The notes under the pieces are model-generated. The model ran no database searches and was not told where the DNA came from. It saw nothing but the letters and a program-made list of their open reading frames with translations. This document shows positions 50,013 through 61,585 of a DNA stretch of 64,000 nucleotides, piece after piece; the stretch's first letter is position 1; every line of letters starts with the position of its first letter. Source of the stretch: Streptomyces sp. NBC_01775 (GTDB lineage: Bacteria; Actinomycetota; Actinomycetes; Streptomycetales; Streptomycetaceae); the NCBI RefSeq assembly GCF_035917675.1, contig NZ_CP109104.1, positions 5,456,001 through 5,520,000 on the forward strand, read 5' to 3'. The position numbers and the translations under genes were made by a program.

Positions 50013-50161
50013 ACGTACTCCCAGCGGTCCGGCCTGAGTGAGCCTGTAGGACAGGCCCGCCGGGCGGGGACTGTAGCGGAGCTTTCGTCACTCTCCCAAG
50101 CCGGTCGACCACGCTGTGTCGCGGCGGCTACCCGGCGCGCGGGGCGCGGTGGCCGGAAGCC

Positions 50162-51115
50162 TCAGTAGCCGAACGCGCGCGCCGTGTTGGCGGCCACGTG
50201 CCTGGCCAGCGACTCCTCCGTCATGCCCTTGGTCTCGGCCATCGCGCGCAACGTGACCGGAATCAGATAGGGCGCGTTGGGCCGACCGCGGTAGGGCGCG
50301 GGCGTCAGGAACGGCGCGTCGGTCTCCACGAGCACCAGCTCCGGCGGCGCGACCGAGAGCGCGTCGCGCAGCGGCTGGGCGTTCTTGAACGTGACGTTCC
50401 CCGCGAAGGACATGAACCAGCCCTTCGCCGCGCACAGTTGTGCCATCTCCGCGTCGCCCGAATAGCAGTGGAAGACGGTCCGTTCGGGCGCGCCTTCCTC
50501 CTCCAGGACGCGCAGCACGTCCTCGTGCGCCTCCCGGTCGTGGATGACCAGCGCCTTGTCCAGCCGCTTGGCCAGCTCGATGTGCGCGCGGAACGAGCGC
50601 TGCTGGGCCTCGACGCCCTCGGGCCCGGTGCGGAAGTAGTCCAGGCCGCTCTCGCCGACGGCCAGCACCTGGGGCAGCGCGGCGAGCTTCTCGATGCCGG
50701 CCAGCGCCTCGTCCAGCAGACCGGCGCCGCCCTCGGCGGCCAGCCGCGGTGCCTCGTTCGGGTGCAGCGCGACCGCCGCCCACACGTTCTCGTGGTCGGC
50801 GGCCACCTGCGCGGCCCAGCGCGAGCGCTCCAGGTCGCAGCCGACCTGGACGACCGTCGTCACCCCCACGGAGGAGGCCGCGGCCAGCGCCTCGGCGACG
50901 GAGGGCTCCTGCATGTCGAGATGGGTGTGGGAGTCCGCGACCGGCACCGCGAGCGGCTCGGGCAGCGGGGGCGCCACCTCGGCGCGCGCCCGCCGCTCGA
51001 TCCGCTCCGGCCTGTGGGGCCGTTCGGGCTCGGCGGGCCCGTCGGACCTGTCGGCCCTGGCGGGCTCGTCGGGCTGGCGGGACCCGTCGGGCCCCTCGGT
51101 CGCGGAAGTCGGCAT
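50162..51115 (-). CDS. tatD: TatD-family metal-dependent DNase
   Basis: Encodes 317 aa. Metal ligands of the TIM-barrel fold are seen in PVADSHTHLDMQ (His-x-His), VGESGLDYFRT (Glu), LVIHDREAHED (His), VFHCYSGD (His) and LVETDAPFLTP (Asp). An acidic/basic low-complexity head of about 50 residues precedes the domain; a shorter start could also be used. TatD proteins are 3'-5' exonucleases or D-aminoacyl-tRNA deacylases. The neighbours are rpfB and a small Zn-ribbon gene. Confidence 0.95.
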   Translation of the reverse strand: MPTSATEGPDGSRQPDEPARADRSDGPAEPERPHRPERIERRARAEVAPPLPEPLAVPVADSHTHLDMQEPSVAEALAAASSVGVTTVVQVGCDLERSRWAAQVAADHENVWAAVALHPNEAPRLAAEGGAGLLDEALAGIEKLAALPQVLAVGESGLDYFRTGPEGVEAQQRSFRAHIELAKRLDKALVIHDREAHEDVLRVLEEEGAPERTVFHCYSGDAEMAQLCAAKGWFMSFAGNVTFKNAQPLRDALSVAPPELVLVETDAPFLTPAPYRGRPNAPYLIPVTLRAMAETKGMTEESLARHVAANTARAFGY

Positions 51116-51241
51116 GCCCGCGATGATAAATCGCGGCCAGGAGCCGTTACGCCGCGCCCCTTGCGCGACGCCTTTGCACTGCGCCCTCGTATGGCGCCCG
51201 GTATCCCGCTCGTACCGCGCTCATAACGCCGCGCCGGTTAT

Positions 51242-51529
51242 TCAGTGGTGCGGAAGGGCGGCCGTCGCCGTGGAGACGGAGCCGGAGCGCATGATCCGCA
51301 CCGCGTGCCCGTCGCAATAGTCACAGGTGGGCCTGGTGAGGGGGGAGGGGACGCGTTCACCGTTCGCGTAATACACGACCAACGGCTTGCCGTCGGCATA
51401 TTCGCGGTGCGCTATCTCGTATTCCTGCTCCCACCCGTGCCCGCACTTCATGCAGGCGAAGGAATATGCCTCGTGGACCGTGTTCTGGGTGGTCCCGGCG
51501 TTCGTGCTCATGCCGCTGTCGTGCTTCAT
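51242..51529 (-). CDS. Small zinc-ribbon protein
   Basis: Encodes 95 aa from ATG 51529 with AAAGGAG 7 nt upstream, so the longer upstream frame is rejected. Two Cys pairs, CMKCGHGW and CDYC, form a likely zinc ribbon around EYEIAHREYADGKPLVVYYA. No enzyme domain is visible. It resembles small Streptomyces proteins of unknown role. It is preceded by 247 bp without genes. Confidence 0.8.
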   Translation of the reverse strand: MKHDSGMSTNAGTTQNTVHEAYSFACMKCGHGWEQEYEIAHREYADGKPLVVYYANGERVPSPLTRPTCDYCDGHAVRIMRSGSVSTATAALPHH

Positions 51530-51776
51530 CGCAGCTCCTTTCCCTGGGCGAGGACGCCCACTGACAGTGGACTCCTCCGCCACGGGAAACGCAGCAGCTG
51601 TTCCCTGCTGTTGAGGGAGATTTTGTTCCGGCGTCAACCTGGAGGCCGTCAGCGAGGCCTTCTCTTTGCCTTTTCGCGTGACTCCTTTACCCGGCCGATA
51701 CTGGATCGGGAGATACGCGGGCCGGGCCCGGCGGGATACTCTCGAGCCCTCCGGATGCGCACCCGTCAAGAAGGCG

Positions 51777-52625
51777 TTAAGAATTCGCTTTCTTTCCGGC
51801 TACAACGGCGTCGAATACCTCCCGCTTGGGCACCGACGCCTCCCGCGCGACCTCCGCGATGGCCTCCTTGCGGCGCTCGCCCGCCTCCTCGCGTACCGCG
51901 ACCCGGCGCGCCAGCTCCGCCGCGTCCAGCTCGCCCGGATCCGGCGCGTCGGCGCCCCGCACGACGACGGTGATCTCGCCGCGCACCCCCTCGGCGGCCC
52001 ACACCGCCAGCTCCTGGAGAGGGCCGCGCTTGACCTGTTCGTAGGTCTTGGTCAGCTCCCGGCACACCGCTGCCTCGCGTCCCGGGCCGAAGGCCTCGGC
52101 CATCGCGAGCAGCGCGGCCTCCAGGCGGTGCGGCGACTCGAAGTACACCAGCGTGCGCCGCTCGCCGGCCGCCTCGCGCAGCCTGCTGAGGCGCTCGCCC
52201 TGTTTGCGCGGCAAGAAGCCCTCGAAGCAGAAGCGGTCCACGGGCAGCCCGGAGACCGCTAGAGCCGTCAGCACCGCCGAGGGCCCCGGCACCGCCGTGA
52301 CCCGCACCCCGCGCTCCACGGCGGCGGCCACCAGCCGGTAGCCGGGGTCCGAGACGGACGGCATGCCCGCGTCGGTCACCAGCACCACGCGCGCGCCGCC
52401 CGCCAGCGCCTCGGCCAGCTCCGGGGTGCGCGCCGACTCGTTGCCCTCGAAGTACGACACGATCCGGCCCGGGGGCTCGACGCCCAGCGCCTGCGTCAGA
52501 CGGCGCAGCCGACGCGTGTCCTCGGCCGCGACGAGGTCCGCCGCGGCCAGTTCGGCCGCGAGCCGCGGCGGGGCGTCGGAGGGGTCGCCGATGGGTGTCC
52601 CGGCCAAAACGAGCGTTCCAGTCAC
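51777..52625 (-). CDS. rsmI: 16S rRNA 2'-O-ribose methyltransferase RsmI
   Basis: Encodes 282 aa from GTG 52625. SPOUT-unrelated tetrapyrrole-methylase fold: LVLAGTPIGDPSDAPPRL, VAAEDTRRLRRL, VLVTDAGMPSVSDPGYRLV (SAM-binding), VTAVPGPSAVLTALAVSGLP and FEGFLPRKQGER. It methylates C1402 of 16S rRNA. It is divergent from the pmt gene with a 60-bp gap. A very long spurious frame on the same strand upstream is not coding. Confidence 0.97.
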   Translation of the reverse strand: MTGTLVLAGTPIGDPSDAPPRLAAELAAADLVAAEDTRRLRRLTQALGVEPPGRIVSYFEGNESARTPELAEALAGGARVVLVTDAGMPSVSDPGYRLVAAAVERGVRVTAVPGPSAVLTALAVSGLPVDRFCFEGFLPRKQGERLSRLREAAGERRTLVYFESPHRLEAALLAMAEAFGPGREAAVCRELTKTYEQVKRGPLQELAVWAAEGVRGEITVVVRGADAPDPGELDAAELARRVAVREEAGERRKEAIAEVAREASVPKREVFDAVVAGKKANS

Positions 52626-52685
52626 CCGCCCATCCTCGCAGCGGCGGCCGGGCGTCCGCGCACGGCGCCCCCCGCTATCCCTACG

Positions 52686-54440
52686 ATGTCCCGCGTGACG
52701 ACCAGTGACACCGTGGTGGACGCCCGGCAACCGCAAGGCGGCCCAGACAGCCTGCCCACATGGCAGGTCCGCCTGCGTCGGTTCGGGTATGCGCCCAGGC
52801 GCCGCCCGGGCCTGCGGGAGCGGCTCGTACCGCCCTTCCCCAAGCCGGAGCCCCGTCTGGCGGCGGTCTTCGGGCTGGGCCCCGAGACGGCGGCGCGGCT
52901 CGCCCGCTGGGCCGCGTGGGGCGGGCCCCTGCTGGTCGCGCTGGTCGCCGGGGTGCTGCGCTTCTGGCAACTGGGTTCGCCGCACGCCGTGATATTCGAT
53001 GAGACGTACTACGCCAAGGACGCCTGGTCGCTGCTCCACCAGGGATACGAGGGCACCTGGCCGGACAAGGCCAACGACCGGATCCTCGCCGACCCGCAGC
53101 ACATCCCCCTGTCCGAGCGGGGCTCGTACGTCGTCCACCCGCCCGTCGGAAAGTGGATCATCGCGCTCGGCGAGGGGCTGTTCGGGCTGCACCCCTTCGG
53201 CTGGCGGTTCATGATGGCCGTGCTCGGCACCCTGTCGGTGCTGATGCTGTGCCGTATCGGCCGCCGGCTCTTCCGTTCGACGGCGCTGGGCTGCCTGGCG
53301 GGCGGTCTGATGGCCGTCGACGGGCTGCACTTCGTGATGAGCCGCACGGCGCTGCTGGACCTGGCGTTGATGTTCTGGGTGCTGGCGGCCTTCGGCGCTC
53401 TGCTCGTGGACCGCGACAAGACCCGCGCCCGGCTGGCCGCCAGACTGCCCCGCCGGGACACCGAAGCGGGGCCCGGCACCGGCGACGTGCTGACCGACGC
53501 CCTCGTCGGGGACCGCGCCGGACTGGGCTGGCGCCCCTGGCGGCTGCTGGCCGGGCTGTGCCTGGGCCTGGGCTTCGCCACCAAGTGGAACGGCCTGTAC
53601 ATGCTGGCCGCCTTCGGCATCCTCACCGTCTTGTGGGACATGGGCGCACGCCGTACCGCCGGAGCCGCACGCCCCTTCGTCGCCGTGCTCCGCAAGGACG
53701 CGCTGCCCGCCTTCGTCTCCTTGCCGATCGTGGCGCTCGGCACCTATGTGGCGTCCTGGAGCGGCTGGTTCGCCACCTCCGGCGGCTACTTCAGGGACTG
53801 GGCGGACAAACAGGGCGCCGCGGGCTCCTGGGCCGCCTGGCTGCCGGGACCGCTGCGCAGCCTGTGGCACTACGAGCACGAGGTCTACGAGTTCCACGTC
53901 AACCTCACCTCGGGGCACACCTACCAGTCCAACCCGTGGAGCTGGCTGGTCCTGGGCCGTCCCGTCTCCTACTTCTACGAGTCGCCCAAGGTGGGCAAGG
54001 ACGGCTGCACCGACCAGGCCGAGGGCTGCGCGCGCGAAGTGCTCGCGCTGGGCACCCCGTTGCTGTGGTGGGTCGGCTGTCTGGCGCTGCTCTACGTCCT
54101 CTACCGCTGGTTCTTCCGCCGCGACTGGCGCGCCGGCGGGATCCTGTGCGGGGTGGCGGCGGGCTATCTGCCCTGGTTCATGTACCAGGAGCGGACCATC
54201 TTCCTGTTCTACGCCGTGGTGTTCCTCCCGTTCGTATGTCTCGCCCTGGCGATGGCGGCCGGAGCGCTCGCCGGGCCACCGGGCTCCAGCGACAGACGGC
54301 GCATGGTGGGCGTGGTCGCGGTGGGGGTCGTCGGGCTGCTCATCGTGTGGAACTTCATCTATTTCTGGCCCATTTACACCGGCCAGACGATCCCGATGTC
54401 CGAGTGGCGGCACCGGATGTGGTTCGACACCTGGATCTGA
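52686..54440 (+). CDS. pmt: Protein O-mannosyltransferase (Pmt, GT39)
   Basis: Encodes 584 aa. After a cytoplasmic head of about 75 residues come multiple helices beginning GGPLLVALVAGVLRFWQLGS. The first extracytoplasmic loop carries the catalytic Asp-Glu in VIFDETYYAKDAW. Later loops contain HPPVGKWIIALGEGLFGLHP and LTSGHTYQSNPWSWLVLGRP, as in bacterial Pmts. It transfers mannose from polyprenyl-phosphate-mannose to secreted proteins. The start is ATG 52686, with GTG 52695 as an alternative. rsmI is its divergent neighbour. Confidence 0.95.
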   Translation: MSRVTTSDTVVDARQPQGGPDSLPTWQVRLRRFGYAPRRRPGLRERLVPPFPKPEPRLAAVFGLGPETAARLARWAAWGGPLLVALVAGVLRFWQLGSPHAVIFDETYYAKDAWSLLHQGYEGTWPDKANDRILADPQHIPLSERGSYVVHPPVGKWIIALGEGLFGLHPFGWRFMMAVLGTLSVLMLCRIGRRLFRSTALGCLAGGLMAVDGLHFVMSRTALLDLALMFWVLAAFGALLVDRDKTRARLAARLPRRDTEAGPGTGDVLTDALVGDRAGLGWRPWRLLAGLCLGLGFATKWNGLYMLAAFGILTVLWDMGARRTAGAARPFVAVLRKDALPAFVSLPIVALGTYVASWSGWFATSGGYFRDWADKQGAAGSWAAWLPGPLRSLWHYEHEVYEFHVNLTSGHTYQSNPWSWLVLGRPVSYFYESPKVGKDGCTDQAEGCAREVLALGTPLLWWVGCLALLYVLYRWFFRRDWRAGGILCGVAAGYLPWFMYQERTIFLFYAVVFLPFVCLALAMAAGALAGPPGSSDRRRMVGVVAVGVVGLLIVWNFIYFWPIYTGQTIPMSEWRHRMWFDTWI

Positions 54441-54770
54441 AGGCCCGGGTCCGCCACCGGGATTCGAGGCGCGGCGCCCCGCTCCCACCGGCCCTCAAGA
54501 TCGCGTTTCGGACACAAAGCCGGATTCTGGAACCGTTCGTACCGCGCGGTTCGTCTGCCCCTTAAGCCACAGGAGTCCGGCTACCGCACCCGAGCGGTTC
54601 CACTCCTGGGCTCAAACCCCCAAAACCGGTGAATCCTGGATTCCTCATCTCCGGAAAAGGGGGCTCAACGGGCATACCGGGACACGGGTCATCAGGGTCG
54701 TGCTCTAGGGTGCCTCGCAACAGGACCTCGGCCCGCATCGGGCGAGGCGGGGTGGAGGGGCAGAATTCGG
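54441..54770. other. Intergenic stretch upstream of the penicillin-binding protein
   Basis: 330 bp without a gene. A TAGGGT hexamer (about 54708) roughly 60 bp before the PBP start is a candidate -10. No palindromic site or small gene is convincing. Confidence 0.5.
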
Positions 54771-56411
54771 ATGCGCGACTCTCAGAAGATGGCCGTGATC
54801 GGCGGGGTGGCCGCCGTCGTCGTCGGGCTCACCGGCGTCGGCGTCTACGCCCTCGTCGGCAGCGACGACGACAAGGGCGACGGCAGCGTCACCGCGGCCG
54901 GGGAGGGCAAGGCGCCGAGCCAGATCAAGAAGGGCCCGCTCAGCGCGGCCGAAGTCCGCACGGCCGGCAAGCAGTTCCTCGGCGCCTGGTCCGGCGGCGA
55001 CACGAAGAAGGCCGCCCGCCTCACGGACGACGCCGACGCCGCGGCCAAGGCCCTCGCCGGCTTCCGTTCCAAGGGCCACATGAAAAAGGTCGCCCTCACC
55101 CCGCACGCCGCCGAGGGCGAGAAGGTGCCCTTCGCCCTCACCGCTCGGATCGCCTACAAGCAGAAGAGCTCCGCCCTGTCCTACGCCTCCTCGATGGAGA
55201 TCGTGCGCGACAAGAAGACCGGCGAGCCGGTCGTCGACTGGAAGCCCTCCGTGCTGCACCCCAAGCTCAAGGCCGGGCAGACCATCAAGACCGACCAGTC
55301 GGGCACCCCGCCCATCAAGGCGGTCGACCGCGACGGCACCCCGATCAGCAAGGCCGACCACCCCTCGCTGGCCGGCGTCATGGCCGACGTGGGCAAGCGC
55401 TACGGCGACAAGACCGACGGCTCCTCCGGTGTGCAGACCCGCATCGTCGACGCCAAGGGCAAGAACCAGGCGATACTGCGCCAGTTGTCCAAGCCGACCC
55501 CCGGCGAGCTGAAGACCACCATCGACAGCAAGGTGCAGACGGCGGCCGAGGCAGCCGTGCGCGGCAAGCCGAAGGCGTCGGTCGTCGCCGTCAAGCCCAG
55601 CACCGGCGAGATCCTCGCCATCGCCAACTCCCCGTCGAGCGGCTTCAACAGCGCGCTGCAAGGCTCCCTCGCCCCCGGCTCCACCATGAAGGTGATCACC
55701 GGCGCGATGCTGCTGGACAAGGGCCTGGCCTCGCCCGGCAGGGCGCACCCGTGCCCGAAGTACTTCACGCACGGCGGCTTCAAGTTCCAGAACGACGACA
55801 AGTTCGACATCAAGGGCGGCACCTTCTCGCAGAGCTTCGCGCGCTCCTGCAACACCGCGTTCATCTCCCAGGCCCCCAAGCTGAAGAACGACGACCTCAC
55901 CAAGGAGGCGCGGGACGTCTTCGGCATCGGCCTGAACTGGAAGTCCGGCATGGGCACGTTCGACGGCAGTGTGCCGGTGCAGTCCGGCGCGCAGATGGGG
56001 GCCTCGCTCATCGGCCAGGGGGCCGTGCGGATGAACCCGCTCACCATGGCGTCCGTTTCCGCGACGGTGCAGAGCGGCAGCTTCAAGCAGCCGGTGCTCG
56101 TGCCCGCCTCGCTGGACGACCGCAAGCTGGCCAAGGCCTCGCGCACGATGAAGCCGCAGGTCAACAAGGACCTCAAGTCCCTGATGAAGACCACGTCGAT
56201 CAGCGGCACCGCGGTCGAGGCCATGAAGGGGCTCAGCGGCGACTTCGGCGCCAAGACCGGCTCGGCGGAGGTCGACGGCCAGAAGAAGCCGAACGCCTGG
56301 TTCACCGCGTACCACGGTGATCTCGCCTCGGCGGCTGTCGTCCCGGCGTCGGGTCACGGCGCCGACAACGCGGGCCCGGTCGTCCGCAAGGTGCTCGACG
56401 CCGCGGGCTGA
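54771..56411 (+). CDS. Class B penicillin-binding protein with NTF2-like (MecA-N) domain
   Basis: Encodes 546 aa. One N-terminal helix (KMAVIGGVAAVVVGLTGVGV) anchors it; an NTF2-like domain of about 110 residues (AGKQFLGAWSGGDTKKAARL ...) follows, then the transpeptidase domain. Active-site motifs are S-x-x-K in PGSTMKVITGAM, S-x-N in ARSCNTAF and K-T-G in FGAKTGSAEV. It cross-links peptidoglycan. A second PBP gene often follows in Streptomyces but none does here. A strong hairpin terminator with a TTCG loop follows. Confidence 0.95.
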   Translation: MRDSQKMAVIGGVAAVVVGLTGVGVYALVGSDDDKGDGSVTAAGEGKAPSQIKKGPLSAAEVRTAGKQFLGAWSGGDTKKAARLTDDADAAAKALAGFRSKGHMKKVALTPHAAEGEKVPFALTARIAYKQKSSALSYASSMEIVRDKKTGEPVVDWKPSVLHPKLKAGQTIKTDQSGTPPIKAVDRDGTPISKADHPSLAGVMADVGKRYGDKTDGSSGVQTRIVDAKGKNQAILRQLSKPTPGELKTTIDSKVQTAAEAAVRGKPKASVVAVKPSTGEILAIANSPSSGFNSALQGSLAPGSTMKVITGAMLLDKGLASPGRAHPCPKYFTHGGFKFQNDDKFDIKGGTFSQSFARSCNTAFISQAPKLKNDDLTKEARDVFGIGLNWKSGMGTFDGSVPVQSGAQMGASLIGQGAVRMNPLTMASVSATVQSGSFKQPVLVPASLDDRKLAKASRTMKPQVNKDLKSLMKTTSISGTAVEAMKGLSGDFGAKTGSAEVDGQKKPNAWFTAYHGDLASAAVVPASGHGADNAGPVVRKVLDAAG

Positions 56412-56431
56412 GCCCGCTTCTCGCTCCTTTC

Positions 56432-56467
56432 GGGGGCGTCTCCCGGCTTCGGCCGGGAGGCGCCCCC
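56432..56467 (+). terminator. Strong UUCG-capped hairpin terminator
   Basis: GGGGGCGTCTCCCGGC / TTCG / GCCGGGAGGCGCCCCC. The stem pairs fully apart from one G-U pair and starts 21 bp after the PBP stop codon. A factor-independent terminator is very likely. Confidence 0.9.
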
Positions 56468-56540
56468 GACGCGATCGCCCGAACGGGAGCGTGAGCAGGG
56501 GCACAGCCCCACGGGTTCACCGGGCGGTAGCGTCCCGTTC

Positions 56541-56654
56541 ATGACACAACCCACCACCGCCCGCCCCCGCTTCGCGGAAGCCCCCGTCGCTCCCGGGCCC
56601 GACGGCGGCACCCTCGTGGAGATGCGGGAGGCGACCGCCTCCGGTGCCCGGTGA
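56541..56654 (+). CDS. Small ORF (37 aa) coupled to the EamA gene
   Basis: ATG 56541 to TGA 56654, ending with a 4-bp overlap (GTGA) into the next gene. The peptide MTQPTTARPRFAEAPVAPGP continues as DGGTLVEMREATASGAR. Codon use is GC3-rich. It may be a leader peptide for coupled translation of the permease, or the leftover N terminus of a lost protein. No family recognised. Confidence 0.4.
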   Translation: MTQPTTARPRFAEAPVAPGPDGGTLVEMREATASGAR

Positions 56655-57511
56655 CCCCCATAGTCGTCGCCGCGGTCCTGGTCGCGGCGCTCACCCACGC
56701 GAGCTGGAACGCCGTCGCGCACGGCATACGGGACCAACTGCTCGCCTTCACCCTCGTCGGGGGCGGCGGCACCCTCTGCGGGGCGCTCCTGGCCTGCTTC
56801 GCGCCCCTGCCCGCCGCCGGGGCCTGGCCCGCGCTGCTGGCCTCTGTGGTGCTGCACATCGTCTACCAGATGCTGCTCATGCGCTCCTTCCAGATGGGGG
56901 AGTTCGGGCAGATGTATCCGATCGCGCGGGGTACGGCGCCGCTCGTCGTCACCGTGCTGGCCGCCGTCTTCGTGCACGAGATGCCCGACGTCTGGCAGCT
57001 CGCGGGCGTGCTGCTGAGCTCCGCCGGGCTCGTGGGCGTCGCGCTGTGGGGGCTGCGCGGACGGCGGGAGAGCGGCGGGCCCTCGCAGGCGCCCGCGCTG
57101 ATCGCCGCCGTGTGCACCGGGCTCGCCATCGCCTCGTACACCGTCGTGGACGGAGTGGGCGTACGGGCCTCGGGCACCCCGCTCGGCTACATCGCGTGGC
57201 TGATGATCCTGGAGGGGCTCGCCATTCCCGGCTACGCGCTCGCCACCCGGCGCGGTGAGCTGGTGGCCCAGCTGCGGCCCATCGCCGTGCGGGGCCTGCT
57301 GGGGGGCGCGCTGTCGGTGGTGGCCTACGGGCTCGTGCTGTGGGCGCAGACCCGCGCGCCGCTCGCGCCGGTGGCGGCGCTGCGGGAGTCCTCGATCATC
57401 GCGGGGGCCGCCATAGGCGCGCTCTTCTTCAAGGAGCGCTTCGGCTGGCCGCGTACGGCGGCCTCGGTGCTCATGGTCGGGGGCATCGCGCTGATGCTCC
57501 ACGGCGGCTGA
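56651..57511 (+). CDS. EamA/DMT-superfamily permease
   Basis: Encodes 286 aa from GTG 56651, overlapping the upstream small ORF. Ten hydrophobic helices in two EamA repeats are visible, for example VVAAVLVAALTHASWNAVAH, IVYQMLLMRSFQMGEFGQMY and PVAALRESSIIAGAAIGALF, and FGWPRTAASVLMVGGIALML at the end. It exports or imports an unknown metabolite. Confidence 0.88.
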   Translation: MTPIVVAAVLVAALTHASWNAVAHGIRDQLLAFTLVGGGGTLCGALLACFAPLPAAGAWPALLASVVLHIVYQMLLMRSFQMGEFGQMYPIARGTAPLVVTVLAAVFVHEMPDVWQLAGVLLSSAGLVGVALWGLRGRRESGGPSQAPALIAAVCTGLAIASYTVVDGVGVRASGTPLGYIAWLMILEGLAIPGYALATRRGELVAQLRPIAVRGLLGGALSVVAYGLVLWAQTRAPLAPVAALRESSIIAGAAIGALFFKERFGWPRTAASVLMVGGIALMLHGG

Positions 57512-57664
57512 GCCCCGCCGCACGGCAGCCGAGGCCCGCCGCACGGCGCGGAGCCGTCCCGTGGGGAGCCCGCCCGGGAACGCCTGGGAGCCCGGGGGAA
57601 CCCCGTGGGAAACGGGCCCCTCCGCACGGGGCTACCCTGGGAGGCTGCCCCCTACAGGAGTGAG

Positions 57665-59518
<1,854 letters not shown>

Positions 59519-59654
59519 GAGGACAGCGGGGGCCGGTGGTAGAAAGAGCCGCACGGAACTCGTTCGATGGCGGTCTGCATGTCCGGTTCGGTTGACCCTG
59601 TGGAGGTTCAGCAGCGGGCGCCTGGCCCGCCCTCTCCCACCCCCAGGGGATCCC

Positions 59655-61268
59655 ATGTCGCAGCCTCCGCCCCCACCGCCGCCGAACCAGCCCCCAGGCC
59701 CGCCGCCGAACCAGCCGCCGGGCCCCCAGGGTGGCGGTTTCCCGCCCCCGCCGCCCCAGGCTCCGCCCCCGCAGTCCCCGCCCCCGGGTCCGTACGGCCC
59801 AGGACCGTATGGACCCGGGCCCTACGGGCAACCCTCGTACGGGCAGCCCCCCTACGGCCCGCCCCCGCAGGCGCCCGGCGGCAGCGGAGGCAGCGGGGGC
59901 GGTGGCGGCCAGGGCCCCAACACCCGGGTCCTGGGCATCATCGCCGCCGTTGTCGCCGTCGTGCTGGTGGCGGGCGGCATATGGATGTTCAGCGGTGACG
60001 ACGACAACGGCGGCGGAGGCGGAGGCAAGGGCGGCGGCGCCGTGGCCGGGGGCAAGCCCGCCAAGCAGCTGTTCAAGCTGGACCCGCCCGAGACCCACGT
60101 CAAGGACACCCAGATCGCGGACGGCAGCTGGGCCACCGGGAAGATCTACGCGAAGTCCACGATCAACGCCGTCGCGGGGCACACCGTCACCAGTGGCAAG
60201 GAAGCGTGGCGCCTCCCCCTGGACGGCCCGGTGTGTGCCGCCTCGCCGCACATGACCAGCGCCCACCTCACGGCCGTCGCCTACGAGAAGGGCAGCGGCG
60301 GCTGCAACACCGTCGCCGTCTTCGACGTCGACACGGGCGACAAGGTGTGGAGCAAGCCGATCCCCAAGGGCGAGCAGATCTTCGGCGGCGGCATGACGAA
60401 CCTGACCGTCGCCGAGGACACCGTCGCCATCTCCTGGAACGGCGGCTATGTCGCCTACAACATCAAGGGCGGTCCGCCGCTGTGGAAGAGCAAGGAGACC
60501 GGCGAGACCTGCGAGCACGGCAGATACGGCGGCGGCGCGAAGCTGATGACCGTCCTGGAGTGCGGCGAGGGCCGCGCGCTGAGCGTCAACCGGCTCGACC
60601 CCAAGACCGGCCAGTCCACCTGGGACGTCAAGCTGCCCAGGGAGATCGAAGGCGCGCGGGACGTGCGGATCGTCGACACCGACCCGGTGGTGCTGGTGCT
60701 CGGTACCGATGACTCCTCGGCGTCGGAGATCATGACCGTCGACGACCAGGGGAAGATCGCGGCCACCATCAGCCTCGGCAAGCGCTACGAGCCCGGCTGC
60801 GGGTTCGGCGGCATAGGCAGCGAAGCGTGCTTCCACGTCCTGGCGACCGACGACCAGGTGTTCATCGCCACCGAGCGACGGCCCGGCTCGGACTCGGCCA
60901 TCGGCGAGACCAACGACGTCATGGCCTTCGACTTCCACACCGGCAAGACCAAGTGGAAGTCGAGCGTGGCCGACGGGCGCGAGATCTACCCCATCGCGAT
61001 CGAGGGCGACAAGCCGGTGGCCTATCTGCCGCCCACCTTCGACAAGGGCGGCGAGGTCGTCAGCCTGGATCCGGCCAACGGGAAGCAGCACGGGCTGCTC
61101 AAGCTGCCGGACGAGACGGCCAAGGCACAGGACGACTTCCTCTTGCCGAGCAGCGGCTGGAGCCCGACGGTGCTCTACGACCGCGGCCGACTCTTCCTCC
61201 AGGAGGGCCTGCTGAACGGCAAGGGCGACACGGGCGGGGCTTTCGTCATGGCGTTCGGGCCGCGCTGA
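59655..61268 (+). CDS. Membrane-anchored PQQ-type beta-propeller protein (paralogue 1)
   Basis: Encodes 537 aa from ATG 59655 (GGGGA upstream). A Pro/Gly/Gln-rich cytoplasmic head of about 90 residues, one helix (VLGIIAAVVAVVLVAGGIWM) and a Gly/Lys linker lead to an extracytoplasmic propeller with PQQ-like blades (GDKVWSKPIPKGEQI, GKTKWKSSVADGREI, GEVVSLDPANGK). It is paralogous to the next gene. Function unknown; such proteins may scaffold or sense at the cell surface. Confidence 0.85.
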   Translation: MSQPPPPPPPNQPPGPPPNQPPGPQGGGFPPPPPQAPPPQSPPPGPYGPGPYGPGPYGQPSYGQPPYGPPPQAPGGSGGSGGGGGQGPNTRVLGIIAAVVAVVLVAGGIWMFSGDDDNGGGGGGKGGGAVAGGKPAKQLFKLDPPETHVKDTQIADGSWATGKIYAKSTINAVAGHTVTSGKEAWRLPLDGPVCAASPHMTSAHLTAVAYEKGSGGCNTVAVFDVDTGDKVWSKPIPKGEQIFGGGMTNLTVAEDTVAISWNGGYVAYNIKGGPPLWKSKETGETCEHGRYGGGAKLMTVLECGEGRALSVNRLDPKTGQSTWDVKLPREIEGARDVRIVDTDPVVLVLGTDDSSASEIMTVDDQGKIAATISLGKRYEPGCGFGGIGSEACFHVLATDDQVFIATERRPGSDSAIGETNDVMAFDFHTGKTKWKSSVADGREIYPIAIEGDKPVAYLPPTFDKGGEVVSLDPANGKQHGLLKLPDETAKAQDDFLLPSSGWSPTVLYDRGRLFLQEGLLNGKGDTGGAFVMAFGPR

Positions 61269-61278
61269 GGACCGAGCT

Positions 61279-61313
61279 CAGGACCAGAGCTCAGGACCGA
61301 GCCGAGCTCTGGT
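61279..61313 (+). terminator. Perfect 12-bp hairpin after paralogue 1
   Basis: GGACCAGAGCTC / GAGCTCTGGTCC with an 11-nt loop, 10 bp after the stop codon. It likely separates the two paralogous transcription units. A TAGAAAGA -10-like element for paralogue 2 follows at about 61470. Confidence 0.75.
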
Positions 61314-61585
61314 CCGAGGGCTGGACCAGGAGCGTGGAGGAGTGCTCACCGGGGGTCCGGGGCCGGTCGGGTTCCGGTCCGGGGCCGCCGAGAGGCGCGC
61401 GGCGGTTCCGGTCCGGCTTCGACTTGGTGACCCGGCGGGAACCGGGACCGGGTTCGTTCGTGTCCGATGGTAGAAAGAACTTCCGCTCAGTTGTCTGCCA
61501 TTGGCAGGCCATATGTCCGATTCGCTCGACCCTACGGGGGTTTGAGGGTCAGGGCGTCCGGTCTGCCCATACCGAGGGATCGTTC

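Noticed and set aside
51777..54488. A 903-codon frame running through rsmI and on opposite pmt
   Set aside because: Only its last 282 codons (rsmI) are coding; the rest is antisense to pmt with noise composition.
54705..56504. 599-codon frame opposite the penicillin-binding protein
   Set aside because: The plus-strand PBP has complete active-site motifs; the antisense frame is Leu/Gly/Arg-rich noise.
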